Origin: Bordetella parapertussis
Lineage (GTDB): Bacteria > Pseudomonadota > Gammaproteobacteria > Burkholderiales > Burkholderiaceae_C
Assembly: GCA_945878355.1 (NCBI GenBank)
Contig: CAMCTC010000129.1
Location: 1 to 12,883 of the forward strand
Direction: 5' to 3'
DNA length: 12,883 nucleotides
Under the pieces are notes generated by a model, which worked only from the letters and a program-made list of their open reading frames with translations, was not told the DNA's origin and made no database searches. A program made the position numbers and the translations under genes. Shown in pieces: positions 1 through 7,469 of the stretch (position 1 is the stretch's first letter; every line of letters begins with the position of its first letter).

Positions 1-1098
1 GGCAAGACCCAGACCATCCGCTTCAAGCAGTGCATCATCGCTGCCGGTTCGCAGGCGGTGAGGCTGCCCTTCATGCAGAAGGATGGGCTCGATACGGATC
101 CGCGCATCGTCGACTCCACCGGTGCACTGGAACTGCGCCAGACCCCGAAGCGCATGCTGATCGTCGGCGGCGGCATCATCGGCCTGGAGATGGGCACGGT
201 GTATTCCACGCTAGGCGCCAGGCTGGACGTGGTTGAAATGCTCGACGGCCTGATGCAGGGCGCCGACCGGGATCTGGTCAAGGTCTGGCAGAAGATGAAC
301 GCGCCGCGCTTTGACAAGATCATGTTGAAGACCAAGACGGTGGGCGCGCAAGCCACCGCCGAGGGCATCCTGGTGCAGTTCGAAGGCGCCGACGGCCAAA
401 CCAGCGAGGGCCTGTACGACCTGGTGTTGCAGGCGGTGGGCCGCACGCCCAATGGCAAGAAGATCCGGGTCGAGGCGGCCGGTGTGGTCGTCACTGACCG
501 CGGTTTCATCCCGGTCGATGTGCAAATGCGGACCAACGTGGCGCATATCTTCGCGATCGGCGACGTGGTCGGCCAGCCGATGCTGGCGCACAAGGCGGTT
601 CACGAGGCCCATGTGGCTGCCGAAGTGGCGGCAGGCGAAGCACTGGACGACGCAAGCTTGCGTCGGACCCAGTTCGACGCCCGCGTGATCCCCAGCGTCG
701 CTTACACCGACCCCGAGGTGGCCTGGGTCGGCCTGACCGAGGACGATGCCAAGGCGCGCGGCATCAAGGTTAGGAAGGGTCTGTTCCCCTGGACCGCTTC
801 GGGCCGGGCGATCGCCAACGGCCGAGATGAGGGCTTCACCAAGCTGCTGTTCGATGACAGCCTCGAAGGGACATCGGACGGCCATGGCCGGGGCCACGGC
901 AAGATCCTGGGCGGTGGCATCGTCGGCACCCATGCCGGCGACATGATCGGCGAGATCGCGCTGGCCATCGAGATGGGCGCCGATGCGGTTGACATCGGCA
1001 AGACCATCCACCCGCACCCGACGCTGGGCGAGAGCATCGGCCTGGCGGCCGAGGTCGCGCACGGCAGTTGCACCGACCTGCCGCCGGCACGGCGTTGA
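1..1098 (+). CDS. lpdA: Dihydrolipoyl dehydrogenase (E3), 5'-truncated
   Basis: This is the last 365 residues of an FAD-dependent dihydrolipoamide dehydrogenase, which reoxidises dihydrolipoyl groups of a 2-oxoacid dehydrogenase complex and passes electrons to NAD+. The frame is open from base 1, so the gene starts upstream of the window. The GTG at 58 is an internal valine, not a start. Visible are the second Rossmann fold ([11 protein letters not shown], nt about 163-195), the FAD-binding AIGDVVG motif (nt about 553-573), and the C-terminal dimerisation domain ending in the HPHPTLGES signature (nt about 1009-1035), which carries the catalytic His-Glu pair. The redox CxxxxC disulfide and the FAD-binding N terminus lie outside the window, as would any N-terminal lipoyl domain. 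A Gly/His-rich insertion of about ten residues (nt 856-903) interrupts the usual short loop before ILGGGIVG. In Burkholderiales this gene commonly closes a pyruvate dehydrogenase cluster; that context is inferred. Confidence 0.96.
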   Translation, partial: GKTQTIRFKQCIIAAGSQAVRLPFMQKDGLDTDPRIVDSTGALELRQTPKRMLIVGGGIIGLEMGTVYSTLGARLDVVEMLDGLMQGADRDLVKVWQKMNAPRFDKIMLKTKTVGAQATAEGILVQFEGADGQTSEGLYDLVLQAVGRTPNGKKIRVEAAGVVVTDRGFIPVDVQMRTNVAHIFAIGDVVGQPMLAHKAVHEAHVAAEVAAGEALDDASLRRTQFDARVIPSVAYTDPEVAWVGLTEDDAKARGIKVRKGLFPWTASGRAIANGRDEGFTKLLFDDSLEGTSDGHGRGHGKILGGGIVGTHAGDMIGEIALAIEMGADAVDIGKTIHPHPTLGESIGLAAEVAHGSCTDLPPARR

Positions 1099-1130
1099 TC
1101 GCCTGGGATCGCGCACCGGCCTCTTGAGCG

Positions 1131-1240
1131 CCCCAAGGCCGGCCGAAGCCGGCCGCCCCCCGTGGGGATCAAGCAAAGTGGCAAAGCCACATTTGCTTGA
1201 GAGCCGGTGCCTTCGCGCCCCTCGGGCTTTGCCGAGCAGG
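1131..1240. repeat. Intergenic cluster of four hairpins after lpdA
   Basis: The 241-bp gap between lpdA and the next gene holds four consecutive dyads. They are: GGCCGGC/GCCGGCC around a CGAA loop (1137-1154); CCCC/GGGG (1157-1167); a strong stem at 1169-1200; and CTCGG/CCGAG (1221-1236). No ORF with convincing coding character covers it. The layout resembles a REP-like extragenic element or processing/termination structure. I cannot tell from one copy whether it is repeated in the genome. Confidence 0.5.
1169..1200 (+). terminator. Strong stem-loop downstream of lpdA, possible terminator
   Basis: The arm TCAAGCAAAGTGGC (1169-1182) pairs with GCCACaTTTGCTTGA (1186-1200) around an AAA loop. 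This gives a 14-bp stem with a single bulged A at 1191. It lies 70 bp after the lpdA stop. No U-tract follows, so it is not a textbook intrinsic terminator. It may act as a 3'-end stabiliser or as a repeat-element stem instead. Confidence 0.45.
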
Positions 1241-1326
1241 CCGCCAAATCACTTGGATACCTTGAGGCGATGACAATGCAGCGCTGGCGTGACCGGCGGG
1301 TTCCTGTATTGCAGGCGCGCAATGAC

Positions 1327-1332
1327 GAGGAG
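1327..1332 (+). promoter_or_regulatory. Shine-Dalgarno site fixing the start at 1340
   Basis: GAGGAG lies 7 nt before the ATG at 1340. In-frame upstream starts (ATG 1322, GTG 1289) have no comparable site, so 1340 is preferred. Confidence 0.7.
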
Positions 1333-1339
1333 AGTTCAG

Positions 1340-2647
1340 ATGGGTTTGACCGAAATTTTCGCGCGGCTGGTTGCACAGGTCGGCAAAGCCGCCATCCTCT
1401 GGCGTCGCTTGCAGGGCAGCGCACCCCCCCAGGCGATTGGCAATTCGCCGACGATTCCTGAGGGCAGGGCGCAGGGTCGGATCCCGACGCTGAAGATGCC
1501 CACGGCCCAAGGTTGGGCGCCCGGGCAGAAGCCGACCGCGGCGCCCGGTCTGCAGGTCAACGCTTTTGCCGCTGGCCTCGACCATCCGCGCTGGATCCAT
1601 CTGTTACCCAACGGCGACGTCACGATCGCCGAGGCGATGTCCAAGCCCGGTCCGATCCGGACAATTTTTGGCTATGCGATGTTCAGCACGATGAAGCGCG
1701 CTGCGGCCATCGGCGTCAGTGCCGATCGGATCACGCTGCTTCGTGATGCGGATGGCGACGGCGTGGCCGAAATCCGCGAGACCTTTCTCAAGGGCTTGAG
1801 TCAACCATTCGGCATGGCGCTGCTGGGCGACACTTATTACGTCGGCAACACCGATGGCGTCGTGGCCTTCGCCTATACCGCGGGTGCGACCCACATCAGC
1901 GGTCAGGGGCGCAAGCTGGTCGACTTCAAGCCCGGCGGCCACTGGACGCGAAGCCTGCTGCCCAGCACCGACGGGCGCAAGCTCTATGCCGGCGTTGGCT
2001 CCATGAGCAACATCGCCGAGGGCGGCATGGCGATTGAGAAGGGCCGGGCCTGCATTTATGAGCTCGACCTGACGACGGGCAGCAACCGCGTGTTTGCCGG
2101 TGGTCTGCGCAACGCCGTCGGCATGGCCTGGGAGCCGATCACCGGTCAGCTCTGGACCGTGGTCAATGAGCGCGACGGCCTGGGTGACGAGACGCCGCCG
2201 GACTACCTGACCTCGGTGCGCGACGGCGGCTTCTATGGCTGGCCGTATTGCTACTGGGGCCAGACCGTGGACGATCGGGTGCCGCAGGACGCAGCTGCGG
2301 TGGCCGGGGCCGTCACGCCGGACTATGCACTGGGCGGGCACACCGCATCGCTGGGGCTGTGTTGGCTGCCCGCCGGAACGCTGCCCGGGTTTCCCGAGGG
2401 CATGGCGATCGGGCAGCATGGGTCGTGGAACCGCAGCAAGCTCAGCGGCTACAAAGTCGTCTTCGTGCCTTTCGCGAACGGGCGCCCCAGCGGGCCGCCG
2501 CGCGACATCCTCAGTGGCTTTCTCGCTGAAGACGAAGAGCGTTGCTACGGCCGTCCCGTCGGGGTGGCTATCGGGCCTGGCGGGTGTTTGCTCGTCGCTG
2601 ACGATGTCGGCAACGTGATCTGGCGTGTGACGGCGGCGACGCCTTGA
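1340..2647 (+). CDS. PQQ-type sorbosone/glucose dehydrogenase family protein
   Basis: A 435-residue member of the soluble quinoprotein glucose/L-sorbosone dehydrogenase family, a six-bladed beta-propeller that typically binds PQQ and calcium and oxidises sugars or related aldehydes in the periplasm. Recognisable family landmarks are GLDHPRW (about 79-85), the acidic DADGDG loop (136-141), GGHW with a candidate active-site histidine (His201), GLRN with the arginine seen at the family's active site (255-258), the FYGWPY block, GQHGSWNR (358-365) and the closing blade LLVADDVGNVIWRV (417-430). The start at 1340 is chosen for its Shine-Dalgarno site. The first 45 residues are amphipathic and proline-rich and contain no clear signal peptide, which is odd for a PQQ enzyme. 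Substrate cannot be deduced. It lies 24 bp upstream of the caspase-like gene and is probably cotranscribed with it. No PQQ biosynthesis gene is in view. Confidence 0.88.
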   Translation: MGLTEIFARLVAQVGKAAILWRRLQGSAPPQAIGNSPTIPEGRAQGRIPTLKMPTAQGWAPGQKPTAAPGLQVNAFAAGLDHPRWIHLLPNGDVTIAEAMSKPGPIRTIFGYAMFSTMKRAAAIGVSADRITLLRDADGDGVAEIRETFLKGLSQPFGMALLGDTYYVGNTDGVVAFAYTAGATHISGQGRKLVDFKPGGHWTRSLLPSTDGRKLYAGVGSMSNIAEGGMAIEKGRACIYELDLTTGSNRVFAGGLRNAVGMAWEPITGQLWTVVNERDGLGDETPPDYLTSVRDGGFYGWPYCYWGQTVDDRVPQDAAAVAGAVTPDYALGGHTASLGLCWLPAGTLPGFPEGMAIGQHGSWNRSKLSGYKVVFVPFANGRPSGPPRDILSGFLAEDEERCYGRPVGVAIGPGGCLLVADDVGNVIWRVTAATP

Positions 2648-2671
2648 GGCGGGTTTCTAGCAGGGTTTGAG

Positions 2672-5644
2672 ATGAATCGTTATTGCATCCCATCTTGGGC
2701 GAGCCTTGTTTTTTGGGTGTTGTCGCTGCTGTTCTCGGTGCCGGCTGTTCATGCCGCAGTTCGGTCCAGCGAGGGTATGCCGATCGAAGGCGATGTGTAC
2801 CGCGATCTGGTTCGCTTGTCGCCGACCATGAAGATCGCCTTGCCACCGGGCGAATGGCTGGTCAGCCATGTCTTCGAAGACGACCCGGCGCGCGGACGCA
2901 AAGCGCTGGTCTTTGTCAATCAAGACCCGGGTTCCTTGTTCAAACTGCATGTCGTCCGTTACGAGGTCCGCTCGGGCCTGTCCTTCGGTGCGTCGGATTG
3001 CGAGAGGCGAACGTCCGCTGCTCATTTTGCGCACAAGCTGTACGGGACGGCATCCGGTCAGCCCGAGGCGAGGTGTTCGCAGATTTTCAACACCACCGAT
3101 TTCAGGTTCGCGTTGACCGAGCGCTGGAAGCCCAGCAACCCTTTCTGGATCCGAGCCTTCTCCAAGCTGCCGCAAGCCATCGTCAGCAGCCTACCCGACG
3201 ACATGATGCATCTTGAACAGGTGGTGACAAGATCGGGCCAGGGTCGCGTGTTCACCCACAGCTGGCTGGCGCTGCGCGACTTTGGCGAGAGCTCCACGGC
3301 ATTTCGCGGCAACGTCGAGGCTGGCAAGCCCTCGACGCTCGACGCCAAGGTGTTGGACTGGCGAGACCGGCAGATCGACGCGTTGGCCAAGGCTTTCTTC
3401 ACGGGTGTCGAGCCTGCGGTGGACAGCCAGTCCGACGGACAGACCAAGCACTGGAGCGCCAAAGCGGCGACGAACAAGCCAAGGGTGCTGCGCAGCAGCG
3501 AGGGCCAGCCCAAGGAAGGCGACGTCTACCGCGACGTCGTGAATGTCTCGTCGCGCCTGAAGATTGCGCTGCCGCCCGGTGAATGGGCGGTGAACCATGT
3601 GTTCGATGAAGCGTCGCCTGACAACCGCAAGGCCTATACCTTCTTGAACCAGGATCGGGATTCGCCTTTCAAGATCTTTGTCGCGAGGCTGGAGAATTTG
3701 CCCAGCAAATGGCCCCCCGGTAGCTGCGAAAATCGGTCCAATGGCGCAGCGTTCGGCCACAGCCTGCACGGCACCTTGTCTAGCCAACTGGTGGTGAAGT
3801 GCTCGCAGATGTTTCCGATCGCCGCGCTGCGCAGCAACATCTTGGAGCGCTGGCGAGACAACAGTTTGTGGGGACCCGTCACTGCCAAGATAGCCCCTGC
3901 ATCGTTAGACGTGCTGCCTGACAACTTGCTTTTGATCGAGTTCACGGTCAGCCAATTCAATGGCTTGCGCGGCTACTACCATGTGTTGTTGCAGACCGGT
4001 CCGATCGGTGAGTTCTCGGAGGTGCTCAAGAAGAATGTCGAGGCCGGCAAGTCCACCGACCTGAACCGCTACATCGGCAACTGGAGAGACCGCTTTGTCG
4101 ACAGCGCTGCCGACGGGCTTTTTTCCGGCAAGGTGGCTGCCGCGAATGCCTTGGCATTCAACTGGTCACTTGATTTCAGAATGCCGTCGATGGCTTCGAA
4201 CGCGGCGTCGACGGTTGCAGTCGCCGCGCGGCCCGTCACAGACTATCCCGTCAACCCTGCCGCTGGCGATGCGAAAGCAGCGCGCACACAGCGGACCGCC
4301 AGTTTGCTCGAGGAACTGCAGTCGACCGCGGCCAAGGTCAAGCTTGCCGAGGAGGACCTTGCACGAGAGAGGGCGCGAGATCAAGAGCGGCTCGCCCAGG
4401 CCCGGCATGAACAGGACAAGCTGGCGCGGGCACAGCGGACCGCCGGTTTGCTCGAAGAGCTGCAGGTGTCTGCGGCCAAGGTCAAGCTTGCCGAGGAGGA
4501 CCTTGCACGGGAGAGGGCGCGGGATCAGGAGCGGCTCGCCCAGGCTCGGCGTGAGCAGGACAAGCTGGCGCAGGCAGCGCGGCAGCAGGAGCTTGCCGAT
4601 GCCAACAGCCGAGATCAGCAGCGCTTGCAGGCTGAGGCGGCGGCAAAGCAAAAGAGCTTGGCCGACCAAGAGGCGCAGCTTCGAGCGCAGCAGCGTTTGC
4701 TGCAGGACCAGCGCGTCACCGAGCAGGCGCGTCTGGCGCAGGAGGCCGAGAGCCTGCGCTTGACGCGTCTCGCGCTGGAGGCCAAAGCCAAGGAGCAAGA
4801 GAAGCTGGCGCAGAAGCCGGCCCAGGACCTGGCCAAGTTGATGGCCGAAATGGCGCAGCTGCGTGCGCAATTGCAGGCAGCGCAGAGCAAGCCTGAACCA
4901 GCGCTTGCATCGACGAACGACACCGCCAAAAAAGCGCAAGGCCCAACCCGACGTGCGCTGGTGATGGGCAATGACAGCTACCAGGACGTCACCAAGCTGC
5001 TCAACGCCAGAGCCGATGCCAAGGCCATGGGCGCCGCGCTGCAAAAGGTCGGTTTCAGCGTGACCATGAAAAACGACTTGACCGAGCGCGGCATGAAGGA
5101 CGCGATTCGCAGCTTCAAGAACGACATCCGGGGCGGTGACGAAGTCGTCGTGTTCTTTGCCGGTCACGGCGTTCAGTTGGGTGCGGCGAACTTTTTGCTG
5201 CCGGTCGATATACGCGGCCAGTCTGAAGACCAGGTCAAGGATGAAGCGATACCGCTGCAACGCCTGCTGGACGACATACAAGACAGCAAGGCCAAGTTCG
5301 CGTTGGCCATCATCGATGCCTGCCGCGACAACCCGTTCAAGACTGCGGGCCGCGCCATCGGCGGCCGAGGCCTGGCGCCTACTTCGGCGGCTTCGGGGCA
5401 GATGGTGATCTTCTCCGCCGGCACCGGACAGCAGGCGCTAGACCGATTGAACGACCAAGACAAAGACCCGAACGGTTTGTTCACCAGAGTTTTTCTGAAA
5501 GAGATGGACAAGCCCGGCATGCCGATAGACCGGGTGCTGCGCAACGTTCGCAGCGAGGTCGTTCGTCTCTCGAAATCGGTCGGTCACGACCAGGTTCCAT
5601 CGCTCTACGACCAGGCGATGGGCGATTTCTTTTTCAAGCCATAG
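2672..5644 (+). CDS. Exported caspase-like (C14) protein with duplicated N-terminal domain
   Basis: A 990-residue multidomain protein. Residues 1-28 form a signal peptide (hydrophobic core about 10-24, cleavage after VHA). Residues 31-245 and 274-486 are two copies of one domain sharing RSSEG, GDVYRD, IALPPGEW, NVEAGK and WRDR, plus a cysteine pair 25 residues apart in each copy (C110/C135, C352/C377). I do not recognise the domain with confidence. It recalls small uncharacterised exported proteins with an LPxGEW motif. Residues about 535-745 are a charged Glu/Arg/Gln/Ala coiled coil containing a 48-residue tandem duplication. Residues about 760-985 are a peptidase C14 domain: RRALVMGNDSY strand, catalytic FFAGHG (His832) and IDACRD (Cys884), so the dyad is intact. 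Known relatives are metacaspase-like proteases cleaving after basic residues; cleavage preference here is unknown. AGGG 6 nt before the ATG is a weak ribosome site. The gene sits between a sugar dehydrogenase (24-bp gap) and a serine hydrolase (10-bp gap). Confidence 0.92.
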   Translation: MNRYCIPSWASLVFWVLSLLFSVPAVHAAVRSSEGMPIEGDVYRDLVRLSPTMKIALPPGEWLVSHVFEDDPARGRKALVFVNQDPGSLFKLHVVRYEVRSGLSFGASDCERRTSAAHFAHKLYGTASGQPEARCSQIFNTTDFRFALTERWKPSNPFWIRAFSKLPQAIVSSLPDDMMHLEQVVTRSGQGRVFTHSWLALRDFGESSTAFRGNVEAGKPSTLDAKVLDWRDRQIDALAKAFFTGVEPAVDSQSDGQTKHWSAKAATNKPRVLRSSEGQPKEGDVYRDVVNVSSRLKIALPPGEWAVNHVFDEASPDNRKAYTFLNQDRDSPFKIFVARLENLPSKWPPGSCENRSNGAAFGHSLHGTLSSQLVVKCSQMFPIAALRSNILERWRDNSLWGPVTAKIAPASLDVLPDNLLLIEFTVSQFNGLRGYYHVLLQTGPIGEFSEVLKKNVEAGKSTDLNRYIGNWRDRFVDSAADGLFSGKVAAANALAFNWSLDFRMPSMASNAASTVAVAARPVTDYPVNPAAGDAKAARTQRTASLLEELQSTAAKVKLAEEDLARERARDQERLAQARHEQDKLARAQRTAGLLEELQVSAAKVKLAEEDLARERARDQERLAQARREQDKLAQAARQQELADANSRDQQRLQAEAAAKQKSLADQEAQLRAQQRLLQDQRVTEQARLAQEAESLRLTRLALEAKAKEQEKLAQKPAQDLAKLMAEMAQLRAQLQAAQSKPEPALASTNDTAKKAQGPTRRALVMGNDSYQDVTKLLNARADAKAMGAALQKVGFSVTMKNDLTERGMKDAIRSFKNDIRGGDEVVVFFAGHGVQLGAANFLLPVDIRGQSEDQVKDEAIPLQRLLDDIQDSKAKFALAIIDACRDNPFKTAGRAIGGRGLAPTSAASGQMVIFSAGTGQQALDRLNDQDKDPNGLFTRVFLKEMDKPGMPIDRVLRNVRSEVVRLSKSVGHDQVPSLYDQAMGDFFFKP
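2762..4132 (+). repeat. Tandem duplicated domain within the caspase-like gene
   Basis: Copy 1 covers nt 2762-3406 and copy 2 covers nt 3491-4129, offset by 241-243 codons. Conserved anchors are RSSEG, GDVYRD, IALPPGEW, the Cys pair, RW near the middle, NVEAGK and WRDR. The copies have diverged strongly, and the similarity is obvious at protein level only, so the duplication is old. Confidence 0.85.
4287..4574 (+). repeat. Two 144-bp tandem units in the coiled-coil segment
   Basis: Unit 1 is 4287-4430 and unit 2 is 4431-4574. By eye they differ at about 14 of 144 positions. Only five of 48 encoded residues change (S/G, S/V, T/S, H/R, R/Q), and about half the differences are synonymous third-position changes. 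This is a recent in-frame duplication that lengthens the coiled coil by 48 residues, close to whole heptads (7x7=49). Confidence 0.9.
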
Positions 5645-5654
5645 TGCTTCAGCG

Positions 5655-6854
5655 ATGAACCCAGTGAACCCACCAATCCCATCAGGCGCGACGCTGGCGT
5701 TGCCGGTCGAGCATTTGCCGCGTGCCGAGGACTTTCTGCTCTGGCCGCCCGGGTTGCAAAGCCATGGTTATCGCATGGTCGACCGGCTGTTCGCATCGCG
5801 CCGCATCGAGCGCGGGCCGCAGCCACGCGATTGGCCGCGTGGCCCGCAGATCGCGCCGGTCTTCGACAGCGGTGGCGCAACGAGAAGCGTCGCCGATTTC
5901 TTCGACCGCAACACGGTGGCTGGCCTGTTGGTGGCTCGAGACGGGCGTCTCGTGCTCGAGCAATACGGACTCGGTCTGCGTCCGAGCGATCGCTGGAGCA
6001 CGATGTCGACCATCAAGTCGATGACGGCCATGCTGGTCGGCGTAGCGCTGGCCGATGGTTCGCTGCCTGGGCTGGACCTGCCGGTGGTGCGCTGGTTGCC
6101 GGCGCTGGCCGGGTCGGCCTACGACCGGGTGACGGTTCGCCATCTGCTGACCATGTCGTCGGGCGTGGGCTGGACCGAGGTCTATCCGGATCGGGACTCT
6201 GACGTCAACCGCTACAGCCGCTCGCTGGCCAATCAAGTGCCTGGGGGTGTGTTCGAGATCATGCGTCAGCTGCCCGCGGTCCACGAACCAGGCACCCGCT
6301 GGTGCTACAACAGCGGCGACACCTACTTGCTGGGCGCGGTGATCAGCGCGGCCACCGGCAGGCGGCTCGCCGACTACATGGCCGAGCGCATCTGGCAGCC
6401 CTGTGGCATGGAGTTCGACGCGTTCTTCACCGTCGAGTCCCAAGACGGTCAGGAGATCGGCGGCAGCCGGGCCGGGATGGCCTTGCGTGATTTCGGCCGT
6501 TTTGCGCAGTTGGTCGCTGATGACGGCGTGGTCGACGGGCGCCGCTTGTTGCCCGCCGGCTGGATCGATGAAGTGGCGCGGCCAGCGTTTGCGCTGCCGC
6601 CCGAGACCCTGGCGATCCAAGCCGTGCGCTCAAGTCGGTTGACTGGCTACGGCTACAGTTGGTGGCTGACCGGCGATGGCGCGATGATCGCGCGCGGCTT
6701 TGCCGGCCAGTTCATCTACATCCATCGCCAGCGCCGTCTGGTGGTGGTGTGTCTGGCGGCATTTCCGCAGCCGCCTTATGTGTATGCCGGCGACCACGAC
6801 CGCGATGCCGAATTCATGGCATTCGTCGACGCGGCGGGCAACTGCCGGCTTTAG
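5655..6854 (+). CDS. Serine hydrolase, beta-lactamase/NylB-like
   Basis: A 399-residue member of the beta-lactamase superfamily (class C / DD-peptidase fold). The SxxK motif is S118-T-I-K121 and the second motif is Y218-N219-S220 (WCYNSGDTYLLG). A GFAGQ segment (348-352) stands where the third, KTG-like element belongs. The spacing and length match 6-aminohexanoate-dimer hydrolase NylB (catalytic Ser112, Lys115, Tyr215; 392 residues), so amide or ester hydrolysis is more likely than true beta-lactam resistance. No signal peptide is visible, suggesting a cytoplasmic location. The ATG lies 10 nt after the caspase-like stop and lacks a good Shine-Dalgarno site, which suggests translational coupling. 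The TAG stop overlaps the convergent Nudix gene by 4 bp. The natural substrate is unknown. Confidence 0.88.
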   Translation: MNPVNPPIPSGATLALPVEHLPRAEDFLLWPPGLQSHGYRMVDRLFASRRIERGPQPRDWPRGPQIAPVFDSGGATRSVADFFDRNTVAGLLVARDGRLVLEQYGLGLRPSDRWSTMSTIKSMTAMLVGVALADGSLPGLDLPVVRWLPALAGSAYDRVTVRHLLTMSSGVGWTEVYPDRDSDVNRYSRSLANQVPGGVFEIMRQLPAVHEPGTRWCYNSGDTYLLGAVISAATGRRLADYMAERIWQPCGMEFDAFFTVESQDGQEIGGSRAGMALRDFGRFAQLVADDGVVDGRRLLPAGWIDEVARPAFALPPETLAIQAVRSSRLTGYGYSWWLTGDGAMIARGFAGQFIYIHRQRRLVVVCLAAFPQPPYVYAGDHDRDAEFMAFVDAAGNCRL

Positions 6855-7393
6855 ATGTCTGAGCAGTGCAGTGGGTACTGGCCGCTTTGGCGACAGGCAA
6901 AGTAGTGTTTCAGCGTGTCGCGAACAGTGTGAAATGCGATCTCGTCCCAGGGGATCTCGTGCTCTAGGAACAAGCGCGCCTCCAAGGTTTCGATCCCTGG
7001 GTTCAGCGTCGTGTCGAGCATGCGGGCGCGGTAGAAGAAGTGCACCTGGCCGACCCGCACGACGTTCATCATCGTGAACAAGTCCTGCATTTCAACCCGA
7101 GCGCCGGCTTCTTCGATCGTTTCGCGCAGCGCGCCATCGGCCACGGTCTCGCCGAGCTCCATGAAACCTGCGGGCAGGGTCCAGTAGCCATAGCGCGGTT
7201 CGATCGCGCGCCGGCACAGCAAGACCTGCTCGCCCCACACCGGCACCGTGCCGACGACATTGAGCGGGTTCTCGTAGTGGATCGTGGTGCAGGCGCCGCA
7301 CACCGCTCGTTCGCGGTTGTCGTCGTCGGGTTGGCGGTAGGCCACGGCAGTGCCGCATTGGCGGCAGTGTTTGATTCGGCGGGTCTCGATCAT
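6851..7393 (-). CDS. Nudix hydrolase with N-terminal zinc ribbon
   Basis: A 180-residue Nudix pyrophosphohydrolase. The N terminus has two CxxC knuckles (C10-C13 and C32-C35) that should bind one zinc. The Nudix box begins at G76 (GFMELGETVADGALRETIEEAG), with the metal-binding RETIEE core at residues 90-95. The family hydrolyses nucleoside diphosphates linked to another moiety (ADP-ribose, NADH, CoA derivatives). The zinc ribbon recalls NADH pyrophosphatase NudC, but the protein is shorter and lacks the SQPWPFPxS motif after the box, so the substrate stays open. The start at 7393 is chosen because the zinc ribbon begins right after it. Upstream in-frame codons would add a non-conserved extension crossing the divergent gene's start. 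No good Shine-Dalgarno site is seen. Confidence 0.9.
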   Translation of the reverse strand: MIETRRIKHCRQCGTAVAYRQPDDDNRERAVCGACTTIHYENPLNVVGTVPVWGEQVLLCRRAIEPRYGYWTLPAGFMELGETVADGALRETIEEAGARVEMQDLFTMMNVVRVGQVHFFYRARMLDTTLNPGIETLEARLFLEHEIPWDEIAFHTVRDTLKHYFACRQSGQYPLHCSDI

Positions 7394-7469
7394 CGTGGGT
7401 AAAAGTGTAGCCGGGCCCGTGGCATGATCCTGCATCAACCGCCGATCAACCCTATTTCGACCACCCGCC
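7394..7469. promoter_or_regulatory. Divergent intergenic region, promoter area for Nudix and FAH genes
   Basis: These 76 bp separate the divergently transcribed Nudix and FAH-family genes, so promoters for both must lie here or inside the coding ends. I find no convincing sigma-70 hexamer pair. Neither start has a clear Shine-Dalgarno sequence. Confidence 0.45.

Noticed and set aside
211..1176. Minus-strand 321-codon open frame over lpdA
   Set aside because: It is a shadow of the well-supported lpdA frame, with no recognisable motif.
4166..5281. Minus-strand 371-codon open frame antisense to the coiled-coil/caspase region
   Set aside because: It mirrors the repetitive GC-rich coiled-coil codons (Leu/Arg/Gln-rich translation, no domain) and lies opposite a gene with clear motifs.
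5655..6854. Calling the serine hydrolase a class C beta-lactamase resistance gene
   Set aside because: There is no signal peptide or KTG motif, and catalytic spacing fits NylB-type hydrolases better.
6851..7393. Calling the Nudix protein NADH pyrophosphatase NudC
   Set aside because: The zinc ribbon is similar, but the SQPWPFPxS motif after the Nudix box is absent and the protein is much shorter than NudC.
7411..7441. Promoter for the Nudix gene: TTGATG and TACACT on the minus strand
   Set aside because: The spacer is 23 bp, too long for a sigma-70 promoter.
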